A DNA stretch of 64,000 nucleotides from NCBI RefSeq assembly GCF_014698035.1, contig NZ_JACJSF010000016.1, forward strand, positions 1 to 64,000, given 5' to 3'. This document shows positions 17,108-26,377 of this stretch, in pieces (within the stretch, counting starts at the first letter, position 1; every line of letters starts with the position of its first letter). A program made the position numbers and the translations under genes. The stretch comes from Desmonostoc muscorum FACHB-395. Its GTDB lineage: Bacteria; Cyanobacteriota; Cyanobacteriia; Cyanobacteriales; Nostocaceae. Below the pieces are notes generated by a model. It was not told the origin of the DNA. It was given only the letters and a program-made list of their open reading frames with translations, and searched no databases.

Positions 17108-19000
17108 TTACTCCAGCACTTTTATCTTTGGTTCACCATTCAACTGTATAAACTCTTGACGTTTTCGGTCATAAACCCAAGCCTTAATAACAGTTTCACC
17201 TGTTGGTATAGAACTTAGAGAAATATTTGCTTCCCAACCTGATGTATTGTAAAGACTTGAGTTTAAAACTGTAGCTACATCAGGTCTTTTTAAATTAACA
17301 AGCCCAGTGGCAAAAAATGATCGATTATTGCCATAAGACAGTAGAATTATGGGTGGCTGTTCTTGCTGTTCAGGGAGAATAGCCCAGCCCAACAACTTTA
17401 AAGTGTCACTCCTGTGTAGATTTAAGGGTTGTTCTGTTGTTGGGGGAACGTCAATTGAACCGTGAACTTTTTCAGATTTAGTAATAAAAGTTATATTTCG
17501 AGGAAAATCCCTAAACTCTAATCTTTGAATAGTTTTACTTTGTTCTCGTATTTGCAATTGATCCGGGTGAATAAAATTTAAACAGTTTTTAGGTGAATTA
17601 CTAATATCTTTATCTATAAAATTTATTATTTCTAAGCAATTTTTACCCGCCTTTCTTTGAATAAAAATATTTTGCCCTTCTACAATGCTATTCATAGAGC
17701 TAAAAGTAAAAATACATATTAAAAATCCTAAACATAATCCTGAAAACATATATATATTTTTGTCTACATCTTGCCATTTATATAAAATCCATAATCGACA
17801 CAATTGTAGGCAGGATACGATTAATAATATCGAAACAGTTACGTATCTTGATGAACTAGCTTGCTCAATCCCAAAACCAGCTCTACCAAAGGTAGTAATT
17901 GATGTAAATAAAATGCTAAACCAACCCAATGATAGCCAGGGAGCTGCTTTATGAAAAAACACTGATTGAGAATTTTTGAAACAGAAAATATTAAAAAATG
18001 AAAAAGTTAAAAATATTATTAATCCAGTAATTATAGGATTAAAAAGATTTTTACCTAATGAAAAACCTATGATAGAGAATAAATATTCCGATGCAGTTAA
18101 TGGCTGCTGTAAAATAAAGAATATACTAGGATGCTGAGAAGGTTTTTGATAACCAATAGAATAGATAGCAACACAAAAAACAAAAAGCCCCATCCATAGC
18201 AAAATTCTGATTTTTTTCTGTTTATTCCTCCCTTCAAGTATGTATACTGATGGGAGTAGCGCTAGCCAAGATAGTAATCCATGAGCCGACGAAAAACTAG
18301 CAATAAAACAACATATAGATGCAAGTAATAGTCTGACATTTGGATTAATTTTTTTTAGTACAGTAAGAATGAAAATTGCTAAAATTAGACATGTATTTAT
18401 TAAAAACCAAGCTATTTGAAATCCCCATAGCCAATTTTCGTACTGGATTAAAGAAAAATTGAGAATAGAAGTTGTAAAATTAAATAAATGAAATAAGAGT
18501 TTATTATTTTTATTGTAAGTAGAAGCTGCAACTTTATATAAAATAACGAAATTTACTAAAGCCAGTAAAATACTAAAATAAATTTCTAATTTAATGTTCC
18601 ACTTCGAGGAAAATGCAAATATTGCAAATATTATTCTTGGAAAAAAAATACGATGCTCGTTCTGTTGAGCAAAAAAATCTCCGAAATTTGCAGTACCGCT
18701 ATAAACTTCGTCAAAAAAACCTACTAATCCCCACTCGTCCCAAAAGGGTACGTTTACACTGAAGGTAGTAACAAACCATAAAAGTAGAATAACTGGTAGG
18801 GAATAGGCAACCAATAAGAGTAACTTTGTTTTTTGGAATGGGAGGATTTTATTGGACACAATATGCCGAAACTTTATTTTATTTATGGCTGGCTCAAAAT
18901 AATTTTTTTTGCTAATAAGCACTGATGTTGAAAAGATGATTTTTATCAAATCTATAAAAGTTTTATTTCTACGCTTTCGGAGATGATCTTTATCTTGCAA
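17108..19000 (-). CDS. GT-C-like multi-spanning membrane protein with C-terminal beta domain
   Basis: A 630-residue protein with about eleven hydrophobic helices between 57 and 430. FWDEW at 86-90 in the first outer loop and the nearby QNEHRIFFPR fit GT-C transferases, which use lipid-phosphate sugars outside the membrane. Residues about 505-630 are a beta-rich domain with LLGWAILP, KRPDVATVLN and TSGWEANISL, resembling the N-terminal domain of the 902-residue transferase encoded next. The likely donor is made by the downstream GtrA-GT2 protein. TTG start at 19000 is the best available, as there is no in-frame ATG before the first helix, so the N terminus is uncertain. Confidence 0.7.
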   Translation of the reverse strand: MQDKDHLRKRRNKTFIDLIKIIFSTSVLISKKNYFEPAINKIKFRHIVSNKILPFQKTKLLLLVAYSLPVILLLWFVTTFSVNVPFWDEWGLVGFFDEVYSGTANFGDFFAQQNEHRIFFPRIIFAIFAFSSKWNIKLEIYFSILLALVNFVILYKVAASTYNKNNKLLFHLFNFTTSILNFSLIQYENWLWGFQIAWFLINTCLILAIFILTVLKKINPNVRLLLASICCFIASFSSAHGLLSWLALLPSVYILEGRNKQKKIRILLWMGLFVFCVAIYSIGYQKPSQHPSIFFILQQPLTASEYLFSIIGFSLGKNLFNPIITGLIIFLTFSFFNIFCFKNSQSVFFHKAAPWLSLGWFSILFTSITTFGRAGFGIEQASSSRYVTVSILLIVSCLQLCRLWILYKWQDVDKNIYMFSGLCLGFLICIFTFSSMNSIVEGQNIFIQRKAGKNCLEIINFIDKDISNSPKNCLNFIHPDQLQIREQSKTIQRLEFRDFPRNITFITKSEKVHGSIDVPPTTEQPLNLHRSDTLKLLGWAILPEQQEQPPIILLSYGNNRSFFATGLVNLKRPDVATVLNSSLYNTSGWEANISLSSIPTGETVIKAWVYDRKRQEFIQLNGEPKIKVLE

Positions 19001-19003
19001 ACA

Positions 19004-19138
19004 TCAATTAAATCGGCGATTTTCTAATCTATGTTGACTTTTTAGCTGTTTAGCAGTTTTAATTACTGGATCATAACTCCAAGTTTTGAGAATAAGAGAA
19101 TCTGCTGAGGAGTCATCTAATGCTAAAGGTACAGACCA
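19004..19138 (-). pseudogene. Possible coding remnant between two glycosyltransferase genes
   Basis: A 44-codon stretch free of stops but without a start codon, bounded by TGA at both ends; it partly overlaps the 3' end of the 902-residue gene in another frame. The composition looks protein-like (DDSSADSLILKTWSYDPVIK, then KQLKSQHRLENRRFN). It is in the same frame as the 630-residue gene, separated only by the TGA at 19004-19006. It may be a leftover of a lost gene or of an older N terminus. Confidence 0.25.
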
Positions 19139-21831
19139 TCATGGTTTAGTTTTTTCTTGATTTTAGATATCAATTCGCTATCAAATGTTTGTTCCCATGA
19201 AGAAGACCATTTTACTTTTGAGCCTGTTAAACGCAAATTCCAATCGTTTGACAGTATAACAGCTTTCGCAAGAGTTTCCGCCACTCCGTCTACTGTAGGC
19301 TCTGCTGCTAAGATATTGCTAGATATATCTTTGAGCCGTTCTGCTGTTTTATTAATACAGGTATTAGTTACTACCACCATACCTGCTGCTGCCATTTCTA
19401 AGGGTAGCAAACTAGGGTGAGGAGTATACATGAGAGCCAACCCTAAATCGTGTTCTGGAAGTAACTCGCAATATTCATCTAAGCTTACCTTACCTAACAT
19501 CTGCAAAGATCGCCCATTTGCAAGAGGTACCGATGGTCTTAATTTCTCAGTTCCAATGCCGTAAAATTCCCAATCTTCGGCATCAAAGATGCCAGACACT
19601 ATTGCCTTATTTAGTGCCATCAAACCAACCTCAAACATATTGCGTGCTGCATGAGTTTCAGGGCGACTGTAAAAAAGCAACTTTTTTGCAGCTTTTTTAG
19701 GAGGTAATGCAGGCAATTCAAAAGTTTGAATTGCATTTTCGAAAGATGCAATTAATGGTGAATGTTTATGTCCCGATGCAAATACTCCTATGTTTTGCTG
19801 TTGAAAATACTCCATCAACAAAGCGGTTGAGAATAATGCTGAATGGGGAAAGTCATATGACTGACGAGCTATAGCAAAGTAAGCCCCCATAGAAAATGTA
19901 AATGGCTCAAATTCTTGAATAAAGTATAAAAATTCTGGATGTCCTAATTGAGTAGATGCCTGATGAGCAATGTGAGCAGTCCACCAAGTTGTGGCAATAA
20001 ATGAATCAAGAGGATTAACAGACAGTGTAACTTCACGATTATAATGAAGCGATATCTCAATGTAACTTAATAAATCTTCTAGCCCTGGGTATTGTATCAT
20101 ACCCTCTGTAATCTCCTGCGGGTAAAAGTCGCACTTATCAACAATAACTAACCGAACTTTTAATCCAGCTTTAGCTAGTAAAATCGCAAAATTAAATTTA
20201 GCAATATATCCACCAAATAAATATTTGAAATTAATTTCTGGAATCAAAATATTAACGCGAATTGGCTGAGATTCACTAATGTCTAATTCTAAAGGTGCGA
20301 TTTTTGCTTCTAGTGCTGTTTGAAAAAATCTATCTTTTTTGTCTGTAATTTCAAACCCTGGTTCAGCAAGAATCTTAGATGTCTGCTTTTTGGCGGATGA
20401 TAGTTGATTTAAACTTAATACTAAACGTTTAGATAGAGTTACTAAAACACGAGATTGGAGTAATCGCCACTCAGCATGATTGGTTGTATGTGTTTGTATC
20501 AGTAATATATGTTTTTTTAATAAAGGAAAAATAGAAAACCATCTATCATTGAACATATCCAAAATATAAAGATCGGTTACAGCTTTATCTCCTACTCGGA
20601 AACGCAGGTTAGTTGCCATAAGTTCCAACCTACGAAATTCATATTGATAAATTGCCCATCCCCTTTCAACATAAGCTTTTAAGTTTGCTTTAATAGAACC
20701 ACGGGGGCTAAAAATAAATTGTGTTGTTAGCTTAAATAATTTAAATAGACGTTCTCGTGGTGAAGCGGCTTGGAAGTCAGCGTGGCCAATTATATTTGAG
20801 CCATGCTGTATGTAATCGTATAGTGGCTCATCTATGTAGGCTATTCTTCCCATAGACCTTGCTACTATTGATAACCACTGATCGTGGAATATTTCTCCCA
20901 TAGGATAGGGAAAAGGTAACAAAATTTTCACTAAACTACGGCGAAACAAGCAAGCTGCACCAGTAACAGTATTCGCTAGCAGTAACATGGAAATATCTTC
21001 GTAGTAGTTTTGTCTATTAACCCAGTAAGTGTTAGAGATTACTTCTCCATTTTCCTTAACAATACGCATATCAGAATAAACCAAACTGACATCCGGTTCC
21101 ATACTAGCTAAACAACTGCTGAGTTTATTTGTATACCAATAATCATCTTGATCTGAAAGTGCAATATATTCAGCAACATCACCAACCCTTTCTAAAGCTC
21201 TTTCAAAGTTTTTATAAAACCCTAGATTTGATTCGTTACGATAAACATGAATGCGTTGATCTATTTCACATACTTTGCAAAGTTCTTTAAAGGACTTTTG
21301 TGAAGATTTATCATCATTAACTATAAGAATCCAGTTTTTATGGGTTTGGTTGATAATAGAATCTATTTGCTTCTTAAAATTATCGATTTTCGGGTTATAT
21401 GTAGCCATACAAATCGCAATCAAAGGCTCATTTAAATCAGAATTTATCTTTGATTTAGATATTGTTTCTACTACATTGTTTGATTGACAGTATACAAATC
21501 CCATGTCTAAGGAATGTACACGATCGCTATAGTAAAAATTCAGAGTTAGTTTTAGTTTTTTACCGATGTCGTCTTTCGTAAACGGAATCATTCCATAAAA
21601 ACCTGAACTAAGGCTTTTATAAGCGGGAGATGTAGATTTATAAGCAGCAAATACATCAGTCCTCAAATCATTAACATGTGTAAGTGAATGAATTTTATTG
21701 TCTACACTGACTGATATGCCTCTAATTTGTTTTTCTGTATCTAAGCACCAGCCTGAAAATGGAATGTAGGCACCCTGTCCGACAGTAACTACATTTGGGA
21801 TTGGGATATCGATAGAATAAGTAAATAACAT
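19123..21831 (-). CDS. Two-domain glycosyltransferase: N-terminal beta domain, GT2, C-terminal WsaF-like GT-B
   Basis: A 902-residue multi-domain enzyme. Residues 8-115 are a beta-rich domain (FSGWCLDTEK, LRTDVFAAYK, LSSGFYGMIPF). Residues about 133-350 are a GT2 domain: IAICMATYNPKIDNFKKQI and IALSDQDDYW. Residues about 530-890 resemble the rhamnosyltransferase WsaF: VNILIPEINFKYLFGGY, ATTWWTAHIAHQAS, FIQEFEPFTFSMG, FYSRPETHAARN and MYTPHPSLLPLEMAAAGMVV. Two transferase domains in one chain suggest it makes a two-sugar unit, probably with rhamnose from the rfb enzymes. The last codons overlap a possible remnant frame. Confidence 0.85.
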   Translation of the reverse strand: MLFTYSIDIPIPNVVTVGQGAYIPFSGWCLDTEKQIRGISVSVDNKIHSLTHVNDLRTDVFAAYKSTSPAYKSLSSGFYGMIPFTKDDIGKKLKLTLNFYYSDRVHSLDMGFVYCQSNNVVETISKSKINSDLNEPLIAICMATYNPKIDNFKKQIDSIINQTHKNWILIVNDDKSSQKSFKELCKVCEIDQRIHVYRNESNLGFYKNFERALERVGDVAEYIALSDQDDYWYTNKLSSCLASMEPDVSLVYSDMRIVKENGEVISNTYWVNRQNYYEDISMLLLANTVTGAACLFRRSLVKILLPFPYPMGEIFHDQWLSIVARSMGRIAYIDEPLYDYIQHGSNIIGHADFQAASPRERLFKLFKLTTQFIFSPRGSIKANLKAYVERGWAIYQYEFRRLELMATNLRFRVGDKAVTDLYILDMFNDRWFSIFPLLKKHILLIQTHTTNHAEWRLLQSRVLVTLSKRLVLSLNQLSSAKKQTSKILAEPGFEITDKKDRFFQTALEAKIAPLELDISESQPIRVNILIPEINFKYLFGGYIAKFNFAILLAKAGLKVRLVIVDKCDFYPQEITEGMIQYPGLEDLLSYIEISLHYNREVTLSVNPLDSFIATTWWTAHIAHQASTQLGHPEFLYFIQEFEPFTFSMGAYFAIARQSYDFPHSALFSTALLMEYFQQQNIGVFASGHKHSPLIASFENAIQTFELPALPPKKAAKKLLFYSRPETHAARNMFEVGLMALNKAIVSGIFDAEDWEFYGIGTEKLRPSVPLANGRSLQMLGKVSLDEYCELLPEHDLGLALMYTPHPSLLPLEMAAAGMVVVTNTCINKTAERLKDISSNILAAEPTVDGVAETLAKAVILSNDWNLRLTGSKVKWSSSWEQTFDSELISKIKKKLNHDGLYL

Positions 21832-22197
21832 TTTTCTGCACCGATAACTACATCATAATTAACTGTATCAACAGGAGATAACTCAATCTTTTACAATTGG
21901 CAAATTAATGAATTTTTATAAATTTTTATTTAATATTAAAAAATCACAAAAATCATATAATATTAAATACTTATTCTTACTTTATAATGTTTAAAAACCT
22001 CAAAAAATTTAAATATCATATCATTTTTTGTTTTGCTTGATTGAGATTATATCTAAGTTTAAATCTAAATACTTAACACAATTACTTTTCCATCAAATAG
22101 GTTAATAATTTTAATAATTAGATATTTTTAAACTTTGTTCAAACTGCTATTGTAGGGCGATATAAAGTCAAATCAAGCTTGAGTTTTTTTGGTGACT
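21832..22197. other. AT-rich intergenic region within the glycan locus
   Basis: Very AT-rich, 366 bp, with no open frame or clear repeat. It is the longest break in the minus-strand locus and so the best place for an internal promoter driving the 902-residue gene and those after it. Confidence 0.5.
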
Positions 22198-24216
22198 CTA
22201 AATACTATGTGGTGCAGCTTTTTGCATCACAATTATTGCTTGTGGAATAACAGCAGAGTCATACATAAAATCACGAAACATCAAAAAACGTGTCCACTCT
22301 CGCTCTACATAGCTACGGGGAATTAAAGTTTCACCATAAAAAGATGCAGGTCTAGAGACTCCGCCACCAGTTGCTTCATGTAAAAACTTCCCATTATCGT
22401 ATGCATCTAATGCAGAATGATAGTCCACGAATGAGTTAGCTAATCCCTGTGCATGTGAATCTTGGTGAGAACCCTGATCGCGCAGCGAACGGCATAAATC
22501 TAAATGCGATCTGCTTCGAGTTGTCACAATTAGTAATCCATTAGGCTTTAGAATTCTAGAAAACTCTTCTATCCATTTAATATGTGTTGCTTCATTGAGA
22601 TGAGAGAAAACTGAGTAGGCATATATTAGATCGAAGCTTTCACTAGGTAAATCAGATGGAGGTGATGAGTTGACAACGTTATATTTACCATATTTTACAG
22701 TTTCCCTACAAAGATTAATCATTTCCTCATCGACATCCACACCATACACATTATTCACAGGCACATCTTTGAAAAAAAAACGAATAATTCTTCCCCAACC
22801 GCAGCCGAAATCTAACACATTACTATCTGATGATAAAATTTGTCCAAAGGAAGATAAATAATTTTTAATAGTACAGTAAAAATTAAAAGCTTCCTGAAGA
22901 TTATGCTTTGCTGTAGAACCTACAGATGATATTTGGATTTCGTCAGATGGGAATCCAGGTAACTCTATCTCATTAACTATCGGCTTATTTACACTTTCTA
23001 AAATGACTTTGAGCCAATCCTTATCACTCAAGTTATAAAAAACATCCCGTAGCTCTCTAACATTAGTTGGCTTGGTTTCAATTTCTGTCTTATTTACTAA
23101 ATTAAAAAACTTTTTTACCTGAAACCATTGTGTTCGTAATTTCCAAAACTTACTTGTCTGCATTGCCTCAACTTCGCCCTGAGTCTTTTGTAATTTAACT
23201 TTTATACCTTGAAGTTCCAAATGTAACTCTTGCAACTCTGTCTGTGTTTGTTGTAGTTGAGATTGGGATTGCTCTAACTCTGTCTGTGTTTGTTGTAGTT
23301 GAGATTGGGATTGCTCTAACTCTGTCTGTGTTTGTTGCATTTGAGATTGGGATTGCTCTAACTCTGTATGCGTTTGCTGTACTTTAGATTGACATTGCTT
23401 TAATTCCGCTTGTGTCTGTTGTAGTTGTGATCGTGTTTGCTCTAAAACTTCTCCAGTTTTACGCCAACCTATTTCCATCCAATTCAATAAATCATCCTGG
23501 CTATCAATATAAACTGAATCAATATCTGGCTTAGTAGTAATATTCTGGTTGGAACATATTGCAAAAAAATAAATTGGGGCATTTAAACTAGAAACTTTTT
23601 GTACGACTTGATTACTGTCTGTTGTATAAGCTTTAAAAAGATTTGCTTTTGAATTTTCTAATTTAAATATGAAAGAGCCTATAGCCATTCTTTGCCCATA
23701 AATCTCAACATAACCGAAGTAATCTTTCAATAAAGCTGTTAATTCATCATAGTAAAGCTCTTTGACATGAAATGGATTAGAATATTTCGGTTCATCTGAA
23801 TAAGTTAAGCGATTAGGAGAGGAAATAATTAATACTCCACTAGGTTTAAGAACTCGCTTAATCTCCTGCATCATTTCCTCGTGCTTATCATGATGCTCGA
23901 TTGTTTCAAACGATGTTACTACGTCAACAGAATTATCGGGTAGTGGTATTGAGTCGCACGAACCCACCATAAATCTTATATTCTTATGAGTACTATACTC
24001 TTTGGTGGCATACTCTACAACTTCAGAATTAATATCAACTCCAACAACTGACTCGGCTACAGCTGCAAGCAAAGCACAACCATATCCCTCACCACAAGCA
24101 ATATCTAATACATTTTTACCAGCTACATAGTCAACACATAGAGCATATCGATGTAGATGCTCATATTTAATCTGACCATTTAGAGAAGGAACGTATCTCT
24201 CACCTGTAATTTCCAT
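22198..24216 (-). CDS. Double methyltransferase with central repetitive coiled coil
   Basis: A 672-residue protein from the ATG at 24214-24216 (MEITGERYVP); the frame opens four codons earlier at a TTG. The N-terminal methyltransferase has the SAM motif VLDIACGEGYG near 36-46. Residues about 259-345 are a coiled coil of 14-residue Q/E/S/T-rich units encoded by 42-bp DNA repeats. The C-terminal methyltransferase has VLDFGCGWGR near 467-476 and a conserved-looking RPASFYGETLIP. It lies two genes below Wzt, which carries a cargo-binding C-terminal domain. The arrangement recalls WbdD of E. coli O9a, whose coiled coil sets chain length, but no kinase is present here. Confidence 0.85.
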   Translation of the reverse strand: MEITGERYVPSLNGQIKYEHLHRYALCVDYVAGKNVLDIACGEGYGCALLAAVAESVVGVDINSEVVEYATKEYSTHKNIRFMVGSCDSIPLPDNSVDVVTSFETIEHHDKHEEMMQEIKRVLKPSGVLIISSPNRLTYSDEPKYSNPFHVKELYYDELTALLKDYFGYVEIYGQRMAIGSFIFKLENSKANLFKAYTTDSNQVVQKVSSLNAPIYFFAICSNQNITTKPDIDSVYIDSQDDLLNWMEIGWRKTGEVLEQTRSQLQQTQAELKQCQSKVQQTHTELEQSQSQMQQTQTELEQSQSQLQQTQTELEQSQSQLQQTQTELQELHLELQGIKVKLQKTQGEVEAMQTSKFWKLRTQWFQVKKFFNLVNKTEIETKPTNVRELRDVFYNLSDKDWLKVILESVNKPIVNEIELPGFPSDEIQISSVGSTAKHNLQEAFNFYCTIKNYLSSFGQILSSDSNVLDFGCGWGRIIRFFFKDVPVNNVYGVDVDEEMINLCRETVKYGKYNVVNSSPPSDLPSESFDLIYAYSVFSHLNEATHIKWIEEFSRILKPNGLLIVTTRSRSHLDLCRSLRDQGSHQDSHAQGLANSFVDYHSALDAYDNGKFLHEATGGGVSRPASFYGETLIPRSYVEREWTRFLMFRDFMYDSAVIPQAIIVMQKAAPHSI
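23235..23402. repeat. 42-bp tandem repeats encoding the coiled coil
   Basis: Three units of 42 bp starting at 23235, 23277 and 23319, almost identical, with a fourth diverged unit to 23402. Each encodes 14 residues (two heptads), so gain or loss of a unit keeps frame and helical register. Confidence 0.9.
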
Positions 24217-24238
24217 ATTTTCTATCAACCTTATAAAA

Positions 24239-24916
24239 TTACTTTACTGCTACTAACGCTTGTGCTGAAGGATATTCTACAGAGAACAGTCGACACTCTG
24301 TAAATCCTGCCTGAATTACATGCTTCCAGGCATCACATCCATATTCTGTATGAACTACAAAATCTGGTTGATTTTCTTGAGAGCCATGATAACTTGCAGG
24401 CATACCTTCTCTATAAATGGTTAGTCTATCGACAATCATGGGTATAGTGAAAGCACAATATCCCCCAGGCTTTAATACTCTGTAGCACTCAGATAAACCT
24501 CGAATTGGATGCTTTATGTGTTCTAAAACATCTGAATGAATAACCAAATCAAAAGTCATGTTTGCAATATTCATATTCATCATATCTATTTCCGGATATA
24601 CTTTTAAAGTATGATTCGGTATTTCAACTAAAAAGTTTGTTAAACTCCCTGCTTCATTGATTTCTAGTATTTGCAAATTTTGGATTTCTTTCTGCTTCAC
24701 AAAATCTTTAAAAAACCCTGTATAGCTAAAACATCTCATTATTGCTTTGGCTAACGACATGGAGCGTAAGTTAGACTTACAGTCTATGCAATGTAGACCT
24801 TGCTGTTTGTTAATATATTCGACTTCATAACGGGATATACGCCATTCATCGATTAATTCTTTCCACAGAACATCATAAGCTTTTAAGTAACTCGATCCGC
24901 AACAATAACAAATCAT
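24239..24916 (-). CDS. Methyltransferase-like protein with N-terminal zinc ribbon
   Basis: A 225-residue protein. The N-terminal CYCC and the later CIDC form a four-cysteine zinc-ribbon-like site (residues 3-45). The rest follows the class I methyltransferase pattern: FDLVIHSDVLEHIKHPIRGL and CYRVLKPGGYCAFTIP. The usual glycine-rich SAM motif is poor (LQILEINEAGSL), so SAM binding is uncertain. It is coupled to wzt by an ATGA overlap and precedes the double methyltransferase by 22 bp. It probably modifies a sugar of this glycan, or helps the larger enzyme do so. Confidence 0.78.
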   Translation of the reverse strand: MICYCCGSSYLKAYDVLWKELIDEWRISRYEVEYINKQQGLHCIDCKSNLRSMSLAKAIMRCFSYTGFFKDFVKQKEIQNLQILEINEAGSLTNFLVEIPNHTLKVYPEIDMMNMNIANMTFDLVIHSDVLEHIKHPIRGLSECYRVLKPGGYCAFTIPMIVDRLTIYREGMPASYHGSQENQPDFVVHTEYGCDAWKHVIQAGFTECRLFSVEYPSAQALVAVK

Positions 24917-26301
24917 TTTGCTAAGGTATTTGTTAATAATTGAGTTGTTAAAAAAATATCTACTTCATGGGAAACAGTAACTTTGGTAAATCTAAAAAAA
25001 CCAAAAGTTAAATCCGTAACTCCCGACTCTATAACCACAGGAGCCTGCAACCAATCCATCATTTCATGGCTTTCCTGGCTACCATCGGCTACGGCTGGTT
25101 CAAGTGAATAAGTATCACTTTTAATATGAGGCCATTTGATTTCAAAACTCACACTAATCAATTTTTCTTTCTCAAATTTGGCTAATGGATGCTTATACTG
25201 ATGTGTATTCCACCCAGCAATTGGGACTCTTAATCTGTCATACATTGTAATACCAAAGATTGGGCTTTCAACGTAGTCGTGACTGACGATTTTTGTGCGA
25301 ATTATCAAAGTATCATCAGGCATAACAAAACCTGTTTTTTGCCCTTCATTGTTAAAAATTTCTAAACTTAAAATTTCACAACGTCCGGTTCCAAATCTCT
25401 TAACTGTGGGAAACGACAGAAATTCTTTATTCGTAAAATAGTTGTAATTTAAACTTTCAATAGATTTATCCAATTTAACTTCTATATTTCCTTCATGATT
25501 TTTTATTATTTCTATATTTTGCGAATCAATTAAGCGTTCTGTCTTGTTTTTGATTCCATCATTTATCTTTTCATATATCCACGCTTGGTACGATTTACTA
25601 ATATCAACTGGAGTACCTTTTTCAACTATTTGACCATGATTAATCCATATAGCACTTGAACACAGACGATTCACAGATGCTATATCATGAGATACAAACA
25701 AAATAGTTCCACCAGAGTCTTGAAAATCTTTAATTTTTGCCATACAGCGATGCACAAACACGCCATCTCCCACAGACAAAGCTTCATCTACAATCAAAAT
25801 TTCTGGATTCACATTAATAGCTACTGCAAATGCCAAGCGGACAAACATACCACTGGAATAAGTTTTAACAGGTTCATCAATAAAATCTCCTATATCTGCA
25901 AATGTGACTATTTCTTCAAATTTTTGCTCAAGTTCTATTTTACTTAAGCCCAGTAGTTGTCCATTAAAAAATACGTTTTGTCGGCCGGTAAACTCTGGGT
26001 TGAATCCACTTCCTAACTCTAGCAATGCAGAAACTCGACCATTAACTTTTACATTACCTCTAGTTTGACTGAGAGTCCCAGCAATAATTTGCAAAAGTGT
26101 ACTTTTGCCAGAACCATTTTGACCAATAATTCCCACAGTCTCTCCCTTGGGAATATCCAAGTTAATATCGCGCAGTGCCCAAAATTCATCTGCTCTACTT
26201 TTTCCTGGTAACAAAATTTCTTTGAGTCGATCTACAGGATGAGTATACCGTTTAAAACACTTAGATACATTCTTTAGGGAAATTGCAATTTTTTCTCCCA
26301 T
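24913..26301 (-). CDS. wzt: ABC exporter ATPase Wzt with C-terminal cargo domain
   Basis: A 462-residue polysaccharide-export ATPase. Walker A GQNGSGKST at 60-68, signature YSSGMFVRLAFA, Walker B ILIVDEALSVGD, and the H-loop LFVSHD. Residues about 290-455 are the Wzt C-terminal beta-sandwich that in E. coli O8/O9a recognises the chemically capped chain end. Its presence implies that a terminal modification is needed for export, and methyltransferase genes follow directly. wzm lies 76 bp upstream. The pair moves a lipid-linked glycan across the inner membrane. Confidence 0.92.
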   Translation of the reverse strand: MGEKIAISLKNVSKCFKRYTHPVDRLKEILLPGKSRADEFWALRDINLDIPKGETVGIIGQNGSGKSTLLQIIAGTLSQTRGNVKVNGRVSALLELGSGFNPEFTGRQNVFFNGQLLGLSKIELEQKFEEIVTFADIGDFIDEPVKTYSSGMFVRLAFAVAINVNPEILIVDEALSVGDGVFVHRCMAKIKDFQDSGGTILFVSHDIASVNRLCSSAIWINHGQIVEKGTPVDISKSYQAWIYEKINDGIKNKTERLIDSQNIEIIKNHEGNIEVKLDKSIESLNYNYFTNKEFLSFPTVKRFGTGRCEILSLEIFNNEGQKTGFVMPDDTLIIRTKIVSHDYVESPIFGITMYDRLRVPIAGWNTHQYKHPLAKFEKEKLISVSFEIKWPHIKSDTYSLEPAVADGSQESHEMMDWLQAPVVIESGVTDLTFGFFRFTKVTVSHEVDIFLTTQLLTNTLAK

Positions 26302-26377
26302 ATTTTGCTGCTAATCCTCAAAACTACCACACTATGAATCAAAGACAATTATGGCATCTATACTTCAACATTTGTGC

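Noticed and set aside
23235-23402. CRISPR array
   Set aside because: The 42-bp units are contiguous, without unique spacers, and lie in frame in a coiled-coil gene.
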